From a virus, in IMG/VR virus record IMGVR_UViG_3300032116_000117, positions 1 through 64,000 of that record: a stretch of 64,000 nt of DNA, one strand, 5' to 3'. The notes below the pieces were generated by a model, which saw only the letters and a program-made list of their open reading frames with translations, did no database searches and had not been told where the DNA came from. The position numbers and the translations under genes were made by a program. Within the stretch, counting starts at the first letter, position 1. Each line of letters starts with the position of its first letter. This document shows positions 34,762-43,994 of the stretch, piece after piece.

Positions 34762-34856
34762 TTTAATCTCCATGAAAGATGGTATTGTAGTTCCATATCT
34801 ATAATACCCCTAAAATTTGATTTTGATGGTATTTTAGTGTAAATTAATTTGACCTA

Positions 34857-35528
34857 TTATTTATTTATATGCAAACGACCAACTACTCTACTTAAACTAT
34901 TGATAGTAAAGCATTTTAAACCATATATATCAGAATTTTTACAAACATTAATTGCTTGCTTATCATTCCATATATTACCATTAGCAATAATTTTTAGTTC
35001 TGGAACTTTTTTATTTACTAAAACTGTTGCTATGATATTATCTGATATATCGTCTAAAAATTGACCAGTTGAGGGGTAGATAGTTTGTATTTTAAATCCA
35101 GATAAGATTTGAGCAACTTTATACATTAAATCTAGAGTAAAAACCCTGTACTCAAGAACATATCTTATTTCCACACTTTGTGATTCACAAAAATCTCTTA
35201 TGGTAGAAATATCCTCTCTAAATTTGTCATATTTTCTATTGCATAAATAATAATTTGGAGCGACCATCTCTATGATCTTTGCCCCATTTTTAATTGCAAA
35301 CTCTACATTAGATAATCTGGTTTTTAGATCAGATTGCCCATACGGATAGTCTATTATAGAAGATAATTTTGTATGAGAATTTTCTGGAATCAAAGTTTTA
35401 GCTAATTTTAAATTGTGAGGAAACAAAGATATTGTTTGTGGTGAAAATTTAAGAGCTTGCAAAATAATTTCTTTTATTTCATTATCATTACTTGCTATGT
35501 CATAATGACCAAATTCAATTTGTTTCAT
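34857..35528 (-). CDS. DeoC-like (deoxyribose-phosphate aldolase fold) protein, 223 aa
   Basis: The middle matches DeoC: SSIIDYPYGQSDLKTRLSNV, EFAIKNGAKIIEMVAPNY, then IRYVLEYRVFTLDLMYKVA and TIYPSTGQFLDDI. The usual Schiff-base Lys of the KTSTG strand is absent (QTIYPSTG), but a Lys remains in ELKIIANGNI, where SGGI is normal. So it keeps the TIM-barrel but may lack aldolase activity. A role in deoxyribose-phosphate or another substrate is open. Confidence 0.6.
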   Translation of the reverse strand: MKQIEFGHYDIASNDNEIKEIILQALKFSPQTISLFPHNLKLAKTLIPENSHTKLSSIIDYPYGQSDLKTRLSNVEFAIKNGAKIIEMVAPNYYLCNRKYDKFREDISTIRDFCESQSVEIRYVLEYRVFTLDLMYKVAQILSGFKIQTIYPSTGQFLDDISDNIIATVLVNKKVPELKIIANGNIWNDKQAINVCKNSDIYGLKCFTINSLSRVVGRLHINK

Positions 35529-35529
35529 T

Positions 35530-36216
35530 TTATTTTTTCTTTACATAGGTTTTTAGATAATCAATATTAGGAAACTGTTTAGTTCCTAATACACCATCTG
35601 CAAACCCATATTGAACAGCTTCCTCTGCTGTTAATATCCAATCACACCTATTATTTAGTTGTGATTCTATGTGCTTTTTAACCATCATCTTTTTCCAATT
35701 TTTATGTTTACACAGAGGGCCTTCCATACACCTGTCTGTAAAAATATCTATCATTTTATGACATTCTTTTTCATTCCATTCAATGGAACTGGCCGCGGCC
35801 TTTGAGTGTTCTCCATCCAGACTCAAAAATCCATAATGAATTAATAGATTTGTATTAGGCATTAGTATTCTGAGATTTGCGGACTGCAATAGTACTCCGC
35901 TGGAAGATTCTGCTTTTGCATATGCCAAGATGATAATCTTTGCTTTAGATAATTTAATTGTATCATACATACCAAGACAATCTTGCCAGTCTCCTCCTGG
36001 TAAATGCATATGTATTAGTATTGGCTCTAAAGATAATGTATTTAAGTATCTAATATTTTTTTCCAAAGTTACAGCACTTCTGTAATCAACACCACCTTCT
36101 TCTTCGTCTCCATGGTATGAGTGAAGATAAATTTCTCTATTACAAACATCAATATTGTACAGATGTATGGAGTTAAGAGAGGTCTCTATTGCTGTTTTTT
36201 CATTTGTATTTGTCAT
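35530..36216 (-). CDS. ClpP/S14-type serine protease
   Basis: EPILIHMHLPGGDWQDCLGM (strand and GG turn), KAKIIILAYAKAESSSGVLL (Ser nucleophile in the ExSSG segment) and NTNLLIHYGFLSLDG (His) are the ClpP order, followed by a DWILTAEEAVQYGFAD segment with the late Asp region. The length, 228 aa, is close to ClpP. In phages such genes may cleave prohead scaffold or regulate host proteolysis. Position among late genes fits a maturation protease. Confidence 0.75.
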   Translation of the reverse strand: MTNTNEKTAIETSLNSIHLYNIDVCNREIYLHSYHGDEEEGGVDYRSAVTLEKNIRYLNTLSLEPILIHMHLPGGDWQDCLGMYDTIKLSKAKIIILAYAKAESSSGVLLQSANLRILMPNTNLLIHYGFLSLDGEHSKAAASSIEWNEKECHKMIDIFTDRCMEGPLCKHKNWKKMMVKKHIESQLNNRCDWILTAEEAVQYGFADGVLGTKQFPNIDYLKTYVKKK

Positions 36217-36623
36217 ATATTACACAGTTTTTTTTCTATAGATTGCATGACCTGTCTGTCTTGAAACGCCTTTCCTATTCCTATTCTAAATCTGTATCTT
36301 GTAAAGATATCTAATGTTTCAACACCATCTGTTGTTTCTATTAAATATGCAATACTATCTACAATAGTAAAATTTGTATGTCCTGTCCAGAAATTGAATA
36401 TTTTGCTACTAGCAGTATATTCATTATATGGAATGATACCCATTGGGGTTGCTATAACTCTTACTGGATCTGATCTTTTTACCAAGTTTTCTTGATCGTC
36501 ATCAGTTTCTTCTGAAAAATCTCCGTCCTCAAAGAAATTATCATCATCAACATTTATTTCATTTTCATCATAGCCGATAAAAGGATCTCTCCATTTTTCC
36601 CATATTATTTTTTTATCATTCAT
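36213..36623 (-). CDS. acidic conserved-type phage protein, 136 aa
   Basis: ATG at 36623 (MNDKKIIWEKWRDPF) follows the upstream stop by 4 nt; ATG at 36647 is an alternative. An acidic stretch (about 22-45) precedes a structured part VRVIATPMGIIPYNEYTASS, FWTGHTNFTIVDSIAYLIE. It ends with a Q-rich helix. The acidic insertion suggests interaction with basic partners. Overlaps the ClpP-like gene by 4 nt. No family certain. Confidence 0.6.
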   Translation of the reverse strand: MNDKKIIWEKWRDPFIGYDENEINVDDDNFFEDGDFSEETDDDQENLVKRSDPVRVIATPMGIIPYNEYTASSKIFNFWTGHTNFTIVDSIAYLIETTDGVETLDIFTRYRFRIGIGKAFQDRQVMQSIEKKLCNI

Positions 36624-36627
36624 GATA

Positions 36628-37041
36628 TTACTTATTTTTAAAGACATTAATAGGTCTAATGACTGGCATCTTATTTTTTTTCTCTTCTTGTTTTTTAACT
36701 TGGTATTTTGCTTTCCAGAAAAACAAAACATTAGTCATAAATAAATTATCGTTTTCTGAATTTTTTGATAGAACCTCCATTGATTCCAATATCAAGTCTT
36801 TGATATAATTATTATCACCACAAAAATCATTTAGTAAAGCGGCGAAACTCTCCGCTTGCTCCAAAAAATCTTTTTCTTTCTCCACAAAGCTATAGGGATG
36901 AATTTTTATTAAAGGAATTATATTTTCTGTTTTCAGATCAAATATAAAGTGTAATTCAATTATATCTTTATTATTATGTGAAAGAATAATATTATTTGTT
37001 TTATTTTTTGGAAATATTATATTCTTGATATGTGATATCAT
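36628..37041 (-). CDS. unknown protein, 137 aa
   Basis: Mixed-strand N-terminus (SHNNKDIIELHFIFDL) and helical middle with an EQAESFAALLNDFCGD segment. The C-terminus is basic (KKQEEKKNKMPVIRPINVFK). It precedes the acidic protein. Late-block context; function unknown. Confidence 0.5.
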   Translation of the reverse strand: MISHIKNIIFPKNKTNNIILSHNNKDIIELHFIFDLKTENIIPLIKIHPYSFVEKEKDFLEQAESFAALLNDFCGDNNYIKDLILESMEVLSKNSENDNLFMTNVLFFWKAKYQVKKQEEKKNKMPVIRPINVFKNK

Positions 37042-37042
37042 C

Positions 37043-37405
37043 TTATAACTTTTTTAGTATAGAACTAGTTTTTAACAAAGTATCCGAATTGATCCAAAAG
37101 GACTTGTATATTTTTGTATCAAATGGCACCATACAGCCATAAAATATTTTTGTCATTATATTCTGTCCATCCGATACAATCTCATAATCAATTAATTTAA
37201 TATTCAACCATCTATGATCTAAATAAACATGTTTCGACAATAGTTCTTCAATAAAAAATTCTTTATTTCGATCCATTAACTTATTAGGATCTATTTTGGA
37301 TACATCTAAATAAGGTAGTATCAATTCATTTTCAGCAGTGGATAGCAAATAAAAAGCATTATTTTTTACAGAATAAACTAATAGCTCTATTGATACGTTT
37401 AACAT
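37043..37405 (-). CDS. unknown protein, 120 aa
   Basis: Beta strands VSIELLVYSVKNNAFYLLST and LPYLDVSK open the protein; the late KIFYGCMVPFDTKIYKSFW forms another sheet. The opening is faintly like a NUDIX domain start but the NUDIX box is missing, so that is not called. Overlaps the sigma factor by 7 nt and is probably cotranslated with it. Confidence 0.5.
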   Translation of the reverse strand: MLNVSIELLVYSVKNNAFYLLSTAENELILPYLDVSKIDPNKLMDRNKEFFIEELLSKHVYLDHRWLNIKLIDYEIVSDGQNIMTKIFYGCMVPFDTKIYKSFWINSDTLLKTSSILKKL

Positions 37406-37959
37406 AATGTTTTTAATATTTTAAGACCCTTATTGATATTTTGTCTTACAGCTTCTCTTGTAACGCCGTATTTCTTTCCTATATCAGACAAGGTTTTATC
37501 ATCATAATAATATAGTCTAATCTGTTCTCTTTGTTTAACAGAAAGTGGGGCTATATCGAGAAGAATTTTAACATCTCTGATCAGATTGTTTTCAGCTTCT
37601 TGTTTTTCTACAACTTTTGATGGATTATCATAGTCAATATATTCTGAATTTTCTATTATATGATCCATTTGTTTTTTTTGTTTTTTGTTCTTTTTATACT
37701 TTTGCGTTACATAAGTTTTAATTGCCCATATAGCGCATTGATTTCTGTAAGAATATAAACTTTTACCTTTTCCAGATTTTGTTCCTTTTCTATCCTTATC
37801 CCAATTCCAATCCGCCATCATGATCGCTTCTGCTATCTCATAAACTGTTTCGTCGTTAGATAGCATTTCTTTCACTAAAGATGGATACATTTTAGATCCA
37901 AATTTAGATATCGTTTTTTTAGCTATAGTCGTATAATTAGACAGAGTATCAAATTCCAT
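37399..37959 (-). CDS. sigma70-like factor, likely late (T4 gp55-type), 186 aa
   Basis: The C-terminal helix-turn-helix (LSVKQREQIRLYYYDDKTLS, then DIGKKYGVTREAVRQNINKG and LKIL) is region 4 of sigma70 factors. The upstream part YSYRNQCAIWAIKTYVTQKY resembles region 2. It would redirect host RNA polymerase to late promoters. A near-perfect AAGGAGG site 5 nt from ATG 37959 marks high translation. One TATAAATA site is noted at 39030. Confidence 0.8.
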   Translation of the reverse strand: MEFDTLSNYTTIAKKTISKFGSKMYPSLVKEMLSNDETVYEIAEAIMMADWNWDKDRKGTKSGKGKSLYSYRNQCAIWAIKTYVTQKYKKNKKQKKQMDHIIENSEYIDYDNPSKVVEKQEAENNLIRDVKILLDIAPLSVKQREQIRLYYYDDKTLSDIGKKYGVTREAVRQNINKGLKILKTLC

Positions 37960-37996
37960 AGTTCCTCCTTATAAGTCCTTCGGTCAATTAATATAA

Positions 37997-38482
37997 TTAC
38001 TTGGTTAGTTTTTTCCACTGATCACTATCTGGTCTGTCCTTATCTCCAGGCTTTGCTGGCTTATAATTCTTTCCCATTTTTTCTTTTTTCTTACGAATAT
38101 TTTCCCATAATCCCGGAAGATTCTTTGCTGCTTCCGCACCCTCTGTATCGGTTTCTGTTTCGCCATACATTAGAAAATTATGGATCGTAAGCATATAATC
38201 TTCTGTTACAGCGATTTTACCCTGTAACCAACTTTCGGTCAAGCCTTCTTTTACAGAGCCGCTCTCTACAGCGTCCACTATGGCTTGTGCGTGTTGAGCA
38301 ATAGATTTGATTGACCCTAGGCTCATTGTATAAAAATCATATTTATATTCCATAAGTTCCATTTCTGGACTTTCAACTTCTATTTCTTCTACTTTTGTAA
38401 AGTCATTTTCTGCTTTTGTTTTTTGTGCAGTCTCTGAGACTGTCTTTGTAATTGATTTTAGTATTTCATGAATTCTATCCAT
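37997..38482 (-). CDS. phage protein of prohead/structural neighbourhood, 161 aa
   Basis: A helical middle MSLGSIKSIAQHAQAIVDAV, and LTESWLQGKIAVTEDYMLTI, then a basic, proline-rich C-terminus (KPAKPGDKDRPDSDQWKKLT). The W-x-Q-x-K-I-x-x-A/T-x-D-Y pattern is common in proteins near phage prohead genes. Function not proven. 14-nt-plus gaps to neighbours are short. Confidence 0.6.
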   Translation of the reverse strand: MDRIHEILKSITKTVSETAQKTKAENDFTKVEEIEVESPEMELMEYKYDFYTMSLGSIKSIAQHAQAIVDAVESGSVKEGLTESWLQGKIAVTEDYMLTIHNFLMYGETETDTEGAEAAKNLPGLWENIRKKKEKMGKNYKPAKPGDKDRPDSDQWKKLTK

Positions 38483-38506
38483 TATATTATCTCCGTATTA
38501 ATAAAA

Positions 38507-39016
38507 TTACCACGCTTTACAAGACCAATATCTTGCTTTCCATTTTGGGCCTGGATTGTCGCAATTGTGTCTGGCTCTAAAACTTCTGCGTCTTTCTGGA
38601 ATATTTTTTTTGATTGTCATATTAGGATCACCAAAATTGACCTTGACAACATTTCCGCTTTCATTTTTGACATAAACACTAAATTTTTTGGGACCATCTG
38701 GTGTTCTGAAAGGCTTGTTCAAGGTCACTTTGCGTCCATTTTTTTCAGCCGCTATTACCTTTCCATCTTCATCATAAATTTCTGATGCTTCAATTTCCCA
38801 TACAAATTCATCCCATTCATCATCCCACGAACAATTATTAGCAAAAAGTTCATCGTGAACTTCTTCTAATAAATTTCCTTTGGTTCTGGTACCACCCAAA
38901 CAAATAGCAACTCTTTGCTTGCTATCTGGATAGTCTTTTTTCATTATTTCGCTACTCATGCAGCGACTAACATATTTCTGCTTGTCTTCGTTTGGTTTTT
39001 TTTCTGGAATGGGCAT
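38507..39016 (-). CDS. conserved phage protein with Cys/Trp-rich C-terminus, 169 aa
   Basis: N-terminal MKKDYPDSKQRVAICLG is a short element found in many phage prohead-related proteins. Near the C-terminus, VNFGDPNMTIKKNIPERRRS, FRARHNCDNPGPKWKARYWS and CKAW give a compact cysteine/tryptophan module. An acidic middle contains DDEWDEFVWEIEAS. It may be a capsid or head-maturation protein; the function remains unknown. A late-type box lies upstream at 39030-39037. Confidence 0.6.
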   Translation of the reverse strand: MPIPEKKPNEDKQKYVSRCMSSEIMKKDYPDSKQRVAICLGGTRTKGNLLEEVHDELFANNCSWDDEWDEFVWEIEASEIYDEDGKVIAAEKNGRKVTLNKPFRTPDGPKKFSVYVKNESGNVVKVNFGDPNMTIKKNIPERRRSFRARHNCDNPGPKWKARYWSCKAW

Positions 39017-39029
39017 ATATTATCTCCTA

Positions 39030-39037
39030 TATTTATA
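39030..39037 (-). promoter_or_regulatory. possible late promoter box TATAAATA
   Basis: TATAAATA on the minus strand lies 14 nt before the ATG of 38507-39016, with TAGGAGATAAT as ribosome site between. TATAAATA is the T4 late promoter box recognised through gp55, and a gp55-like sigma is encoded at 37399-37959. One AT-rich octamer is weak evidence. Confidence 0.35.
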
Positions 39038-40121
39038 TACACTTTAAAAGTTGATCGACAGAATTCTTCCAAGAAAACTTTTGGCCTGTTTTTATGCCTT
39101 CTGGATTTTTTCTGGTTTTGGCTTTATACATCTGTCTCATTAATTCTACAGCATGATCTAATTGACTATCTCCTAATTTAGCCCAATTCCCTGTTCCAAA
39201 GAACCATTTTCCGTCATATGCTGGTTCAAGTTCTGTAATGTCAATTAGATTAGCATTATCTTTATTACAAAATTCTGTATGCGCAGAATAATTTGTCGTA
39301 ATAATTGGCTTACCCATGCTCATCATTTCCAGCAACTCCAAATTCCATCCTTCTGCTCTTGAAAGAAAAATACCACAATCAGCCCTAGACATTTTTTCTG
39401 CAACATCTTTTTGTGTTTTGACTCGGGGAATAATAGTGATTTTATCTTTTAAAGGAGATGTTAGATAATAATTATGCCAATCTGTTAATTCTTTTTCAGA
39501 AAAACATGTTTTATCCGACGATGCCGCTATCCATAATTCTACATTGTCATCTTTAGTAAATGCTTTAGTAAAAACTTGTAATAAAACGTCATATGCTTTT
39601 CTTATTTCCCATTTTCCTCCAACCATAAAAATATATGGATCATCATCATTTTTGTCTTTACAAATGTTATGATCAAAAATATCTGTATTAACACCCAGAG
39701 GTACTACATCTATCTGAGAATTTATATTTTGATTAATTAATATGTCTTTTGCCCACTGTGATGCAACAATCAGTCTATCAGGAACTTTGAGATGGATTAA
39801 TTCTCTAGGATTAAAAGTATCCAATTCAAAAAATGGAAAAGCAATATATTTACCAGTTCCTATTCTTTCTGCAAGATCAAATTGGTGCCAAATTTTGATA
39901 CAGGTTCCTTTAGGGTCAAAATTTTTTACTACCATATCATGTAACTGTTTGCTTTCCTCTTCTGAATCCAGTTTTGGCACGTCTCCAAATTTCTGGACAC
40001 TAATTGGAAATACTGTGAGATCTATATCTTTTCTACCATATAGCTCTTTAGCTATATTCCAACCAACGACTCCATAACCAGTATACCCTATTGGACTATT
40101 TATCAGTATTGATTTATTCAT
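39033..40121 (-). CDS. GT4-family glycosyltransferase, 362 aa
   Basis: ILINSPIGYTGYGVVGWNIA opens the GT-B fold, DPYIFMVGGKWEIRKAYDVL the second domain, and CGIFLSRAEGWNLELLEMMS then GKPIITTNYSAH give the donor motif. VKTQKDVAEKMSRAD precedes it as expected. It transfers a nucleotide-activated sugar; its target (virion glycan or DNA) is unknown. It ends 16 nt before gene 39016's start. Confidence 0.85.
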   Translation of the reverse strand: MNKSILINSPIGYTGYGVVGWNIAKELYGRKDIDLTVFPISVQKFGDVPKLDSEEESKQLHDMVVKNFDPKGTCIKIWHQFDLAERIGTGKYIAFPFFELDTFNPRELIHLKVPDRLIVASQWAKDILINQNINSQIDVVPLGVNTDIFDHNICKDKNDDDPYIFMVGGKWEIRKAYDVLLQVFTKAFTKDDNVELWIAASSDKTCFSEKELTDWHNYYLTSPLKDKITIIPRVKTQKDVAEKMSRADCGIFLSRAEGWNLELLEMMSMGKPIITTNYSAHTEFCNKDNANLIDITELEPAYDGKWFFGTGNWAKLGDSQLDHAVELMRQMYKAKTRKNPEGIKTGQKFSWKNSVDQLLKCI

Positions 40122-41223
40122 ATAATTTATTGTGTGTATTGTTTACTTGGATGAAAGTTGTTTTTTTGCCAAAATCTTTAATTTTATTGGCGCCAATATA
40201 AGTGCAAGCACTTCTTATGCCTCCGTAAATATCTTGAATAATTTTTTCTGCTTTACCTTTATATTGGACAATGGCACATTTGCCTTCTGCTGTTCTGTAA
40301 TCAGCGATGCCATTATGATGTTTCTCCATAGCATTTTTACTACTCATACCATAGTATTGCAAAGATGCCTTACGTTTAGTATTGTTGTTTTTAGGATCAA
40401 TCGGTTGCCACGAACCTAATGAGGTAAGGTATTCATACGTCCATTCTCCTTCACACTCATCCACTCCTGCAAACATACTTCCCAACATAACAAAATCACT
40501 GTTACCTCCAAATGCTTTGCAAACATCTCCTACTACTTTGCATCCTCCATCAGAACAGATATGACCACCAAGACCATGAGCAGCATCAGAGCATTCCATT
40601 ACAGCACTCAGTTGTGGGTATCCTACGCCCGTTTTTAAACGAGTGGTACATACACTACCCGAACCTATACCAACCTTGACTATATCAACTTTGCCATGAA
40701 TGATCAATTCTTCGGTCATTTCTGGAGTAACAACATTTCCAGCCATAATAACTGACTCTGGAAATAAGCTACGAAGTTTATGTGCTGTTTTTACAAATTG
40801 TTCTGTGTAACCATTGGCTACGTCTAGGCAGATATTAGGAGTATCAAAATTGTATTTTTTGATTTGACCAAATACTTCTATTGCTTTATTGATATCTTTT
40901 TCACTAGTACCAACAGAATAAAAGGCAAGATTTTTGTTTACAATACTAGGATCTGTATAAAAAGCGACATATTCATTGGTCTTATAGTGTTTATGCAAAC
41001 AGGTTATTGCTCCTTGAAGCCCTAATGATTTTGCCATAGCAAAAGTTCCAACAGTATCCATATTAGCAACCATGATTGGCACTGCTAATAATTTTCTTGG
41101 AGAATACTTAAATTTAAACTCTCGTTGGATACAAACTTCTGAGCGACTGTTCAGTGTTGATCTTTTTGGACGAATTAATACATCATCAAAATCTAATTTT
41201 GTTTCATTAATTATTTTTTGCAT
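40114..41223 (-). CDS. guaC: GMP reductase
   Basis: The TIM-barrel reads [83 protein letters not shown] with the active-site Cys, and [19 protein letters not shown]. The GVGYPQLSA and SVCTTR segments fit GMP reductase better than IMP dehydrogenase, and there is no CBS insert. It converts GMP to IMP with NADPH. Its place next to GDP-sugar genes may reflect purine balance. Confidence 0.85.
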   Translation of the reverse strand: MQKIINETKLDFDDVLIRPKRSTLNSRSEVCIQREFKFKYSPRKLLAVPIMVANMDTVGTFAMAKSLGLQGAITCLHKHYKTNEYVAFYTDPSIVNKNLAFYSVGTSEKDINKAIEVFGQIKKYNFDTPNICLDVANGYTEQFVKTAHKLRSLFPESVIMAGNVVTPEMTEELIIHGKVDIVKVGIGSGSVCTTRLKTGVGYPQLSAVMECSDAAHGLGGHICSDGGCKVVGDVCKAFGGNSDFVMLGSMFAGVDECEGEWTYEYLTSLGSWQPIDPKNNNTKRKASLQYYGMSSKNAMEKHHNGIADYRTAEGKCAIVQYKGKAEKIIQDIYGGIRSACTYIGANKIKDFGKKTTFIQVNNTHNKLYE

Positions 41224-41224
41224 T

Positions 41225-42130
41225 TTATATTCTTATATTTGGATAGTTACTTATAAAATAATTTACAGTCTCTTTGATACCTTGCTCAATTGAAGTAAAT
41301 TCATATTCAGGAAAATAGGACTTAAACACACTGTTGTCCGAGGATCTTCTTTTTGCCCCTTCTGGTTTTGTTTTATCAAAAATAATGTTTCCAGAAAATT
41401 CCATGTATTCACTTATTAATTGAACTATATGTTTTATTCTTACAGTATTTTTTGGAGATATTATCATAAGATCGCTTGTATCATTTTGGCGATAACACAT
41501 ATTTTTTATTATATCGGCTACGTCTGCAGCATAAACAAACTCTCTTTCTGCTTCTCCGGATCCCCAAATTATAAAATCTTCTCTTTTTTGTTTTGCTACA
41601 AAACATTTATGTATTAGTCCAGGAATTACATGGCTATTTTCCAGATCGAAATTATCGTACATTCCATACATATTACACGGGACTATTCTTTTTACTTTGA
41701 CTCCATATTGGTTATATACGCATCTTGCTCCTATGTCAAGCATTCTTTTTGCGTATCCATAACCCAAGTTTGTGGCGTGTGGTTCTGCTGTATGAAGATC
41801 GGATTCTGTAATTGGCTTATCATCATAATTTGGAAACACACATATAGATAATAATAAAATTGTATCATTTAATTTATACTCGGCACAGGCCCTTAAGATA
41901 TTTAAATTAATCAATGCGTTCTCCATAAAAAAATCATATGGATACTTTGAATTGGCAGAGACTCCTCCTACCTTAGCGGCACAATGTATTATTTGACTGA
42001 TTTCATTTTTTTCAATGTACCTACACAAATCGTCATAATCTTTATAATCCAATTCACTTTTGCTTGGTTTTAATCCAAAATTTATATATGATCCAAGCAT
42101 TCCACCGGATCCTGTTATTAATATGCTCAT
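41225..42130 (-). CDS. fcl: GDP-L-fucose synthase-like SDR
   Basis: ATG at 42130 overlaps the TGA of the GT2 gene (ATGA). SILITGSGGMLGSYI (NAD(P) loop), AAKVGGVSANSKYPYDFF, LLLSICVFPNY with the catalytic Ser, HATNLGYGYAKRMLDIGAR (YxxxK), VPCNMYGMYDNFDLENSHVI and IWGSGEAEREFVYAADVADI follow the GDP-fucose synthase (WcaG/Fcl) order. It would reduce and epimerise GDP-4-keto-6-deoxymannose. The residue after the Ser is I rather than S, a minor change. Confidence 0.8.
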   Translation of the reverse strand: MSILITGSGGMLGSYINFGLKPSKSELDYKDYDDLCRYIEKNEISQIIHCAAKVGGVSANSKYPYDFFMENALINLNILRACAEYKLNDTILLLSICVFPNYDDKPITESDLHTAEPHATNLGYGYAKRMLDIGARCVYNQYGVKVKRIVPCNMYGMYDNFDLENSHVIPGLIHKCFVAKQKREDFIIWGSGEAEREFVYAADVADIIKNMCYRQNDTSDLMIISPKNTVRIKHIVQLISEYMEFSGNIIFDKTKPEGAKRRSSDNSVFKSYFPEYEFTSIEQGIKETVNYFISNYPNIRI

Positions 42131-42972
42131 ATGATATTTAATTTTTCGTTTCTTAATCCCCAATTCTCATCATTTGCTGCAAAATTTGAACATCTCATAT
42201 TTGCATTCATAAATTGAACATCATAATGGTCATGATGATTTAGATGAAAAAATACTATCCCTATGTCTTCTAAATCTCCAGCCAAAGTATATATTCTGGA
42301 TAATCTATCATTGAATTCTATATCTTGAACGCCCCAATATGGAAGTTCTTCCCACCATCCCGTGCTTGATATTGCCATATCTTTGTGGATTAGGAGAGCC
42401 ATGGCCCTTCCATCAAATCCATTAAGAAATATCTTATCGTGTTTGATAGATAAAAGATTTATATTATCAAAATATGGTATTAAATTTTTATATGAATCAG
42501 CATCGTTCCATATTTCTCTTGGAACATGATATCTTGAACCCCAATAATACTGATTGTATATTTTTTGATTATTTAGTTCTTTAACAAAATTATATAGTCT
42601 TTCTAAATCTTCATATCTAATCCAACAGTCAGAATCCCAATATATTACATATTCGCCCGAACTATGTCTAAATGCTACATTATATGCATGGCTTATAGAA
42701 TAGTTGGCTTTTTTACTATATTTTTTGCCAGTTTCATGATCAACATATACGCACTTAAAAAAAGATGGTTTATCTTCTAATAAATGATCCACTATTTTTT
42801 TATCAGATCCCCAATCGCATAGAACAATTTCTATATCATTTTTATTTAACTTTTTTACGTTAGATACCAATTGATTTAGTGTTAGTCTTAACCTTTGATC
42901 TACTCCACCGTTGCCGGATGTGTCTGAGCCATACTTATCATTTTTCCCTTGTATTAATATTGACAAAAGCAT
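42127..42972 (-). CDS. GT2-like glycosyltransferase, 281 aa
   Basis: MLLSILIQGKNDKYG opens, IEIVLCDWGSDKKIVDHL gives the first acidic strand, VAFRHSSGEYVIYWDSDCWI gives the DxD (WDSD) and GFDGRAMALLI with WGVQDIEFNDRLS provide the catalytic QD region. It makes glycan bonds from a nucleotide sugar. Its N-terminus has a glycine-rich GSDTSGNGGVDQRLR insertion. It overlaps neighbours by 1-4 nt. Confidence 0.75.
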   Translation of the reverse strand: MLLSILIQGKNDKYGSDTSGNGGVDQRLRLTLNQLVSNVKKLNKNDIEIVLCDWGSDKKIVDHLLEDKPSFFKCVYVDHETGKKYSKKANYSISHAYNVAFRHSSGEYVIYWDSDCWIRYEDLERLYNFVKELNNQKIYNQYYWGSRYHVPREIWNDADSYKNLIPYFDNINLLSIKHDKIFLNGFDGRAMALLIHKDMAISSTGWWEELPYWGVQDIEFNDRLSRIYTLAGDLEDIGIVFFHLNHHDHYDVQFMNANMRCSNFAANDENWGLRNEKLNII

Positions 42973-43994
42973 TATACTAGTTCCTTAATAAATTTTGCCC
43001 ACAATATTGTATTTTTAATACCATTATTTATATTTTCTTCATTAATTTTGCCAAACTCTTTTTCATATTTATCTATACTAACAGAAACAACTGCTGGATT
43101 TCCTTCTATTGGTTGAGATCCATATGTTATTTCGCATGAGAGATCATCTGATATGATATTAGCTATATCTTTGATAGATATTTTGGTTGTTCCAGTAAGA
43201 TTATATATTATGTCTGATCCATTTAAAGTAATCTCGCAAATCATTTCTATGAGATTTTTTATATAGCATAAGGTTCTAATTGATTCTCCATTATCTAACA
43301 GATCAATTTTACCAAATTTCAATCCTTTATTTATTAAAGAGCTTATAACTCTAGTATCGTCCGCTTTAACTCCTGGACCATATGTTGTACTAATTCTTCC
43401 AATCTTAATATTATATTGATCCATCATACTAAGACATATTGTTTCTCCGCATTTCTTTGATTCTATATAACAGGCTCTAGGATGAGTAGGCGTAGTGGTT
43501 CCTATTTCTTCTTCTTTGACAAGACACCTATTTAGTCCACTATATATTTCGCTACTACTAGCATAAAAAAATGTTCCATTTTTATTTAAAAGTCTGAATA
43601 GATTCATAGTACATGTTGTGTTTAATTTTATTGTAGATATTTTATCTTTGGTAAATCTATTAGGCTGAGCGTATCCTGCTGTATGAAAAATTATATCAGC
43701 ACCAAATGACCTATCAGCAAAATAATTTTCTATTTTTGATACAGACTGCTCTAGGGTCAGGTCTCCAATAAAAACTGTACAATCTTTAAATAAAGCTTCT
43801 GTATATTTTTCTGGCTTTGAATTTACAGAACACACTATATCAATAGTATAGAATTTTTTTAAATAAACTAGAAAGGCTAATAAATTGAGACCAATTAGTC
43901 CATTAGCTCCTGTTATTAACACAGTTTTATTATTGAATTTTTTAAATTTTGTATGGTCTATAGTTTTATATTGATCAGATATTAGGTTAAGCAT
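42972..43994 (-). CDS. NAD-dependent epimerase/dehydratase (SDR), 340 aa
   Basis: TVLITGANGLIGLNLLAFLV is the nucleotide loop, IFHTAGYAQPNRFTK, FFYASSSEIYSGL with the Ser, ACYIESKKCGETICLSM (YxxxK), and GRISTTYGPGVKADDTRVIS complete the SDR-extended order. NDP-hexose 4,6-dehydratase or epimerase activity is likely. It lies between the GT2 gene and a transketolase half. Confidence 0.8.
   Translation of the reverse strand: MLNLISDQYKTIDHTKFKKFNNKTVLITGANGLIGLNLLAFLVYLKKFYTIDIVCSVNSKPEKYTEALFKDCTVFIGDLTLEQSVSKIENYFADRSFGADIIFHTAGYAQPNRFTKDKISTIKLNTTCTMNLFRLLNKNGTFFYASSSEIYSGLNRCLVKEEEIGTTTPTHPRACYIESKKCGETICLSMMDQYNIKIGRISTTYGPGVKADDTRVISSLINKGLKFGKIDLLDNGESIRTLCYIKNLIEMICEITLNGSDIIYNLTGTTKISIKDIANIISDDLSCEITYGSQPIEGNPAVVSVSIDKYEKEFGKINEENINNGIKNTILWAKFIKELV

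Noticed and set aside
37043-37405. NUDIX hydrolase
   Set aside because: The start resembles NUDIX strands but the GxxxxxExxxxxxxREUxEExGU box is missing.
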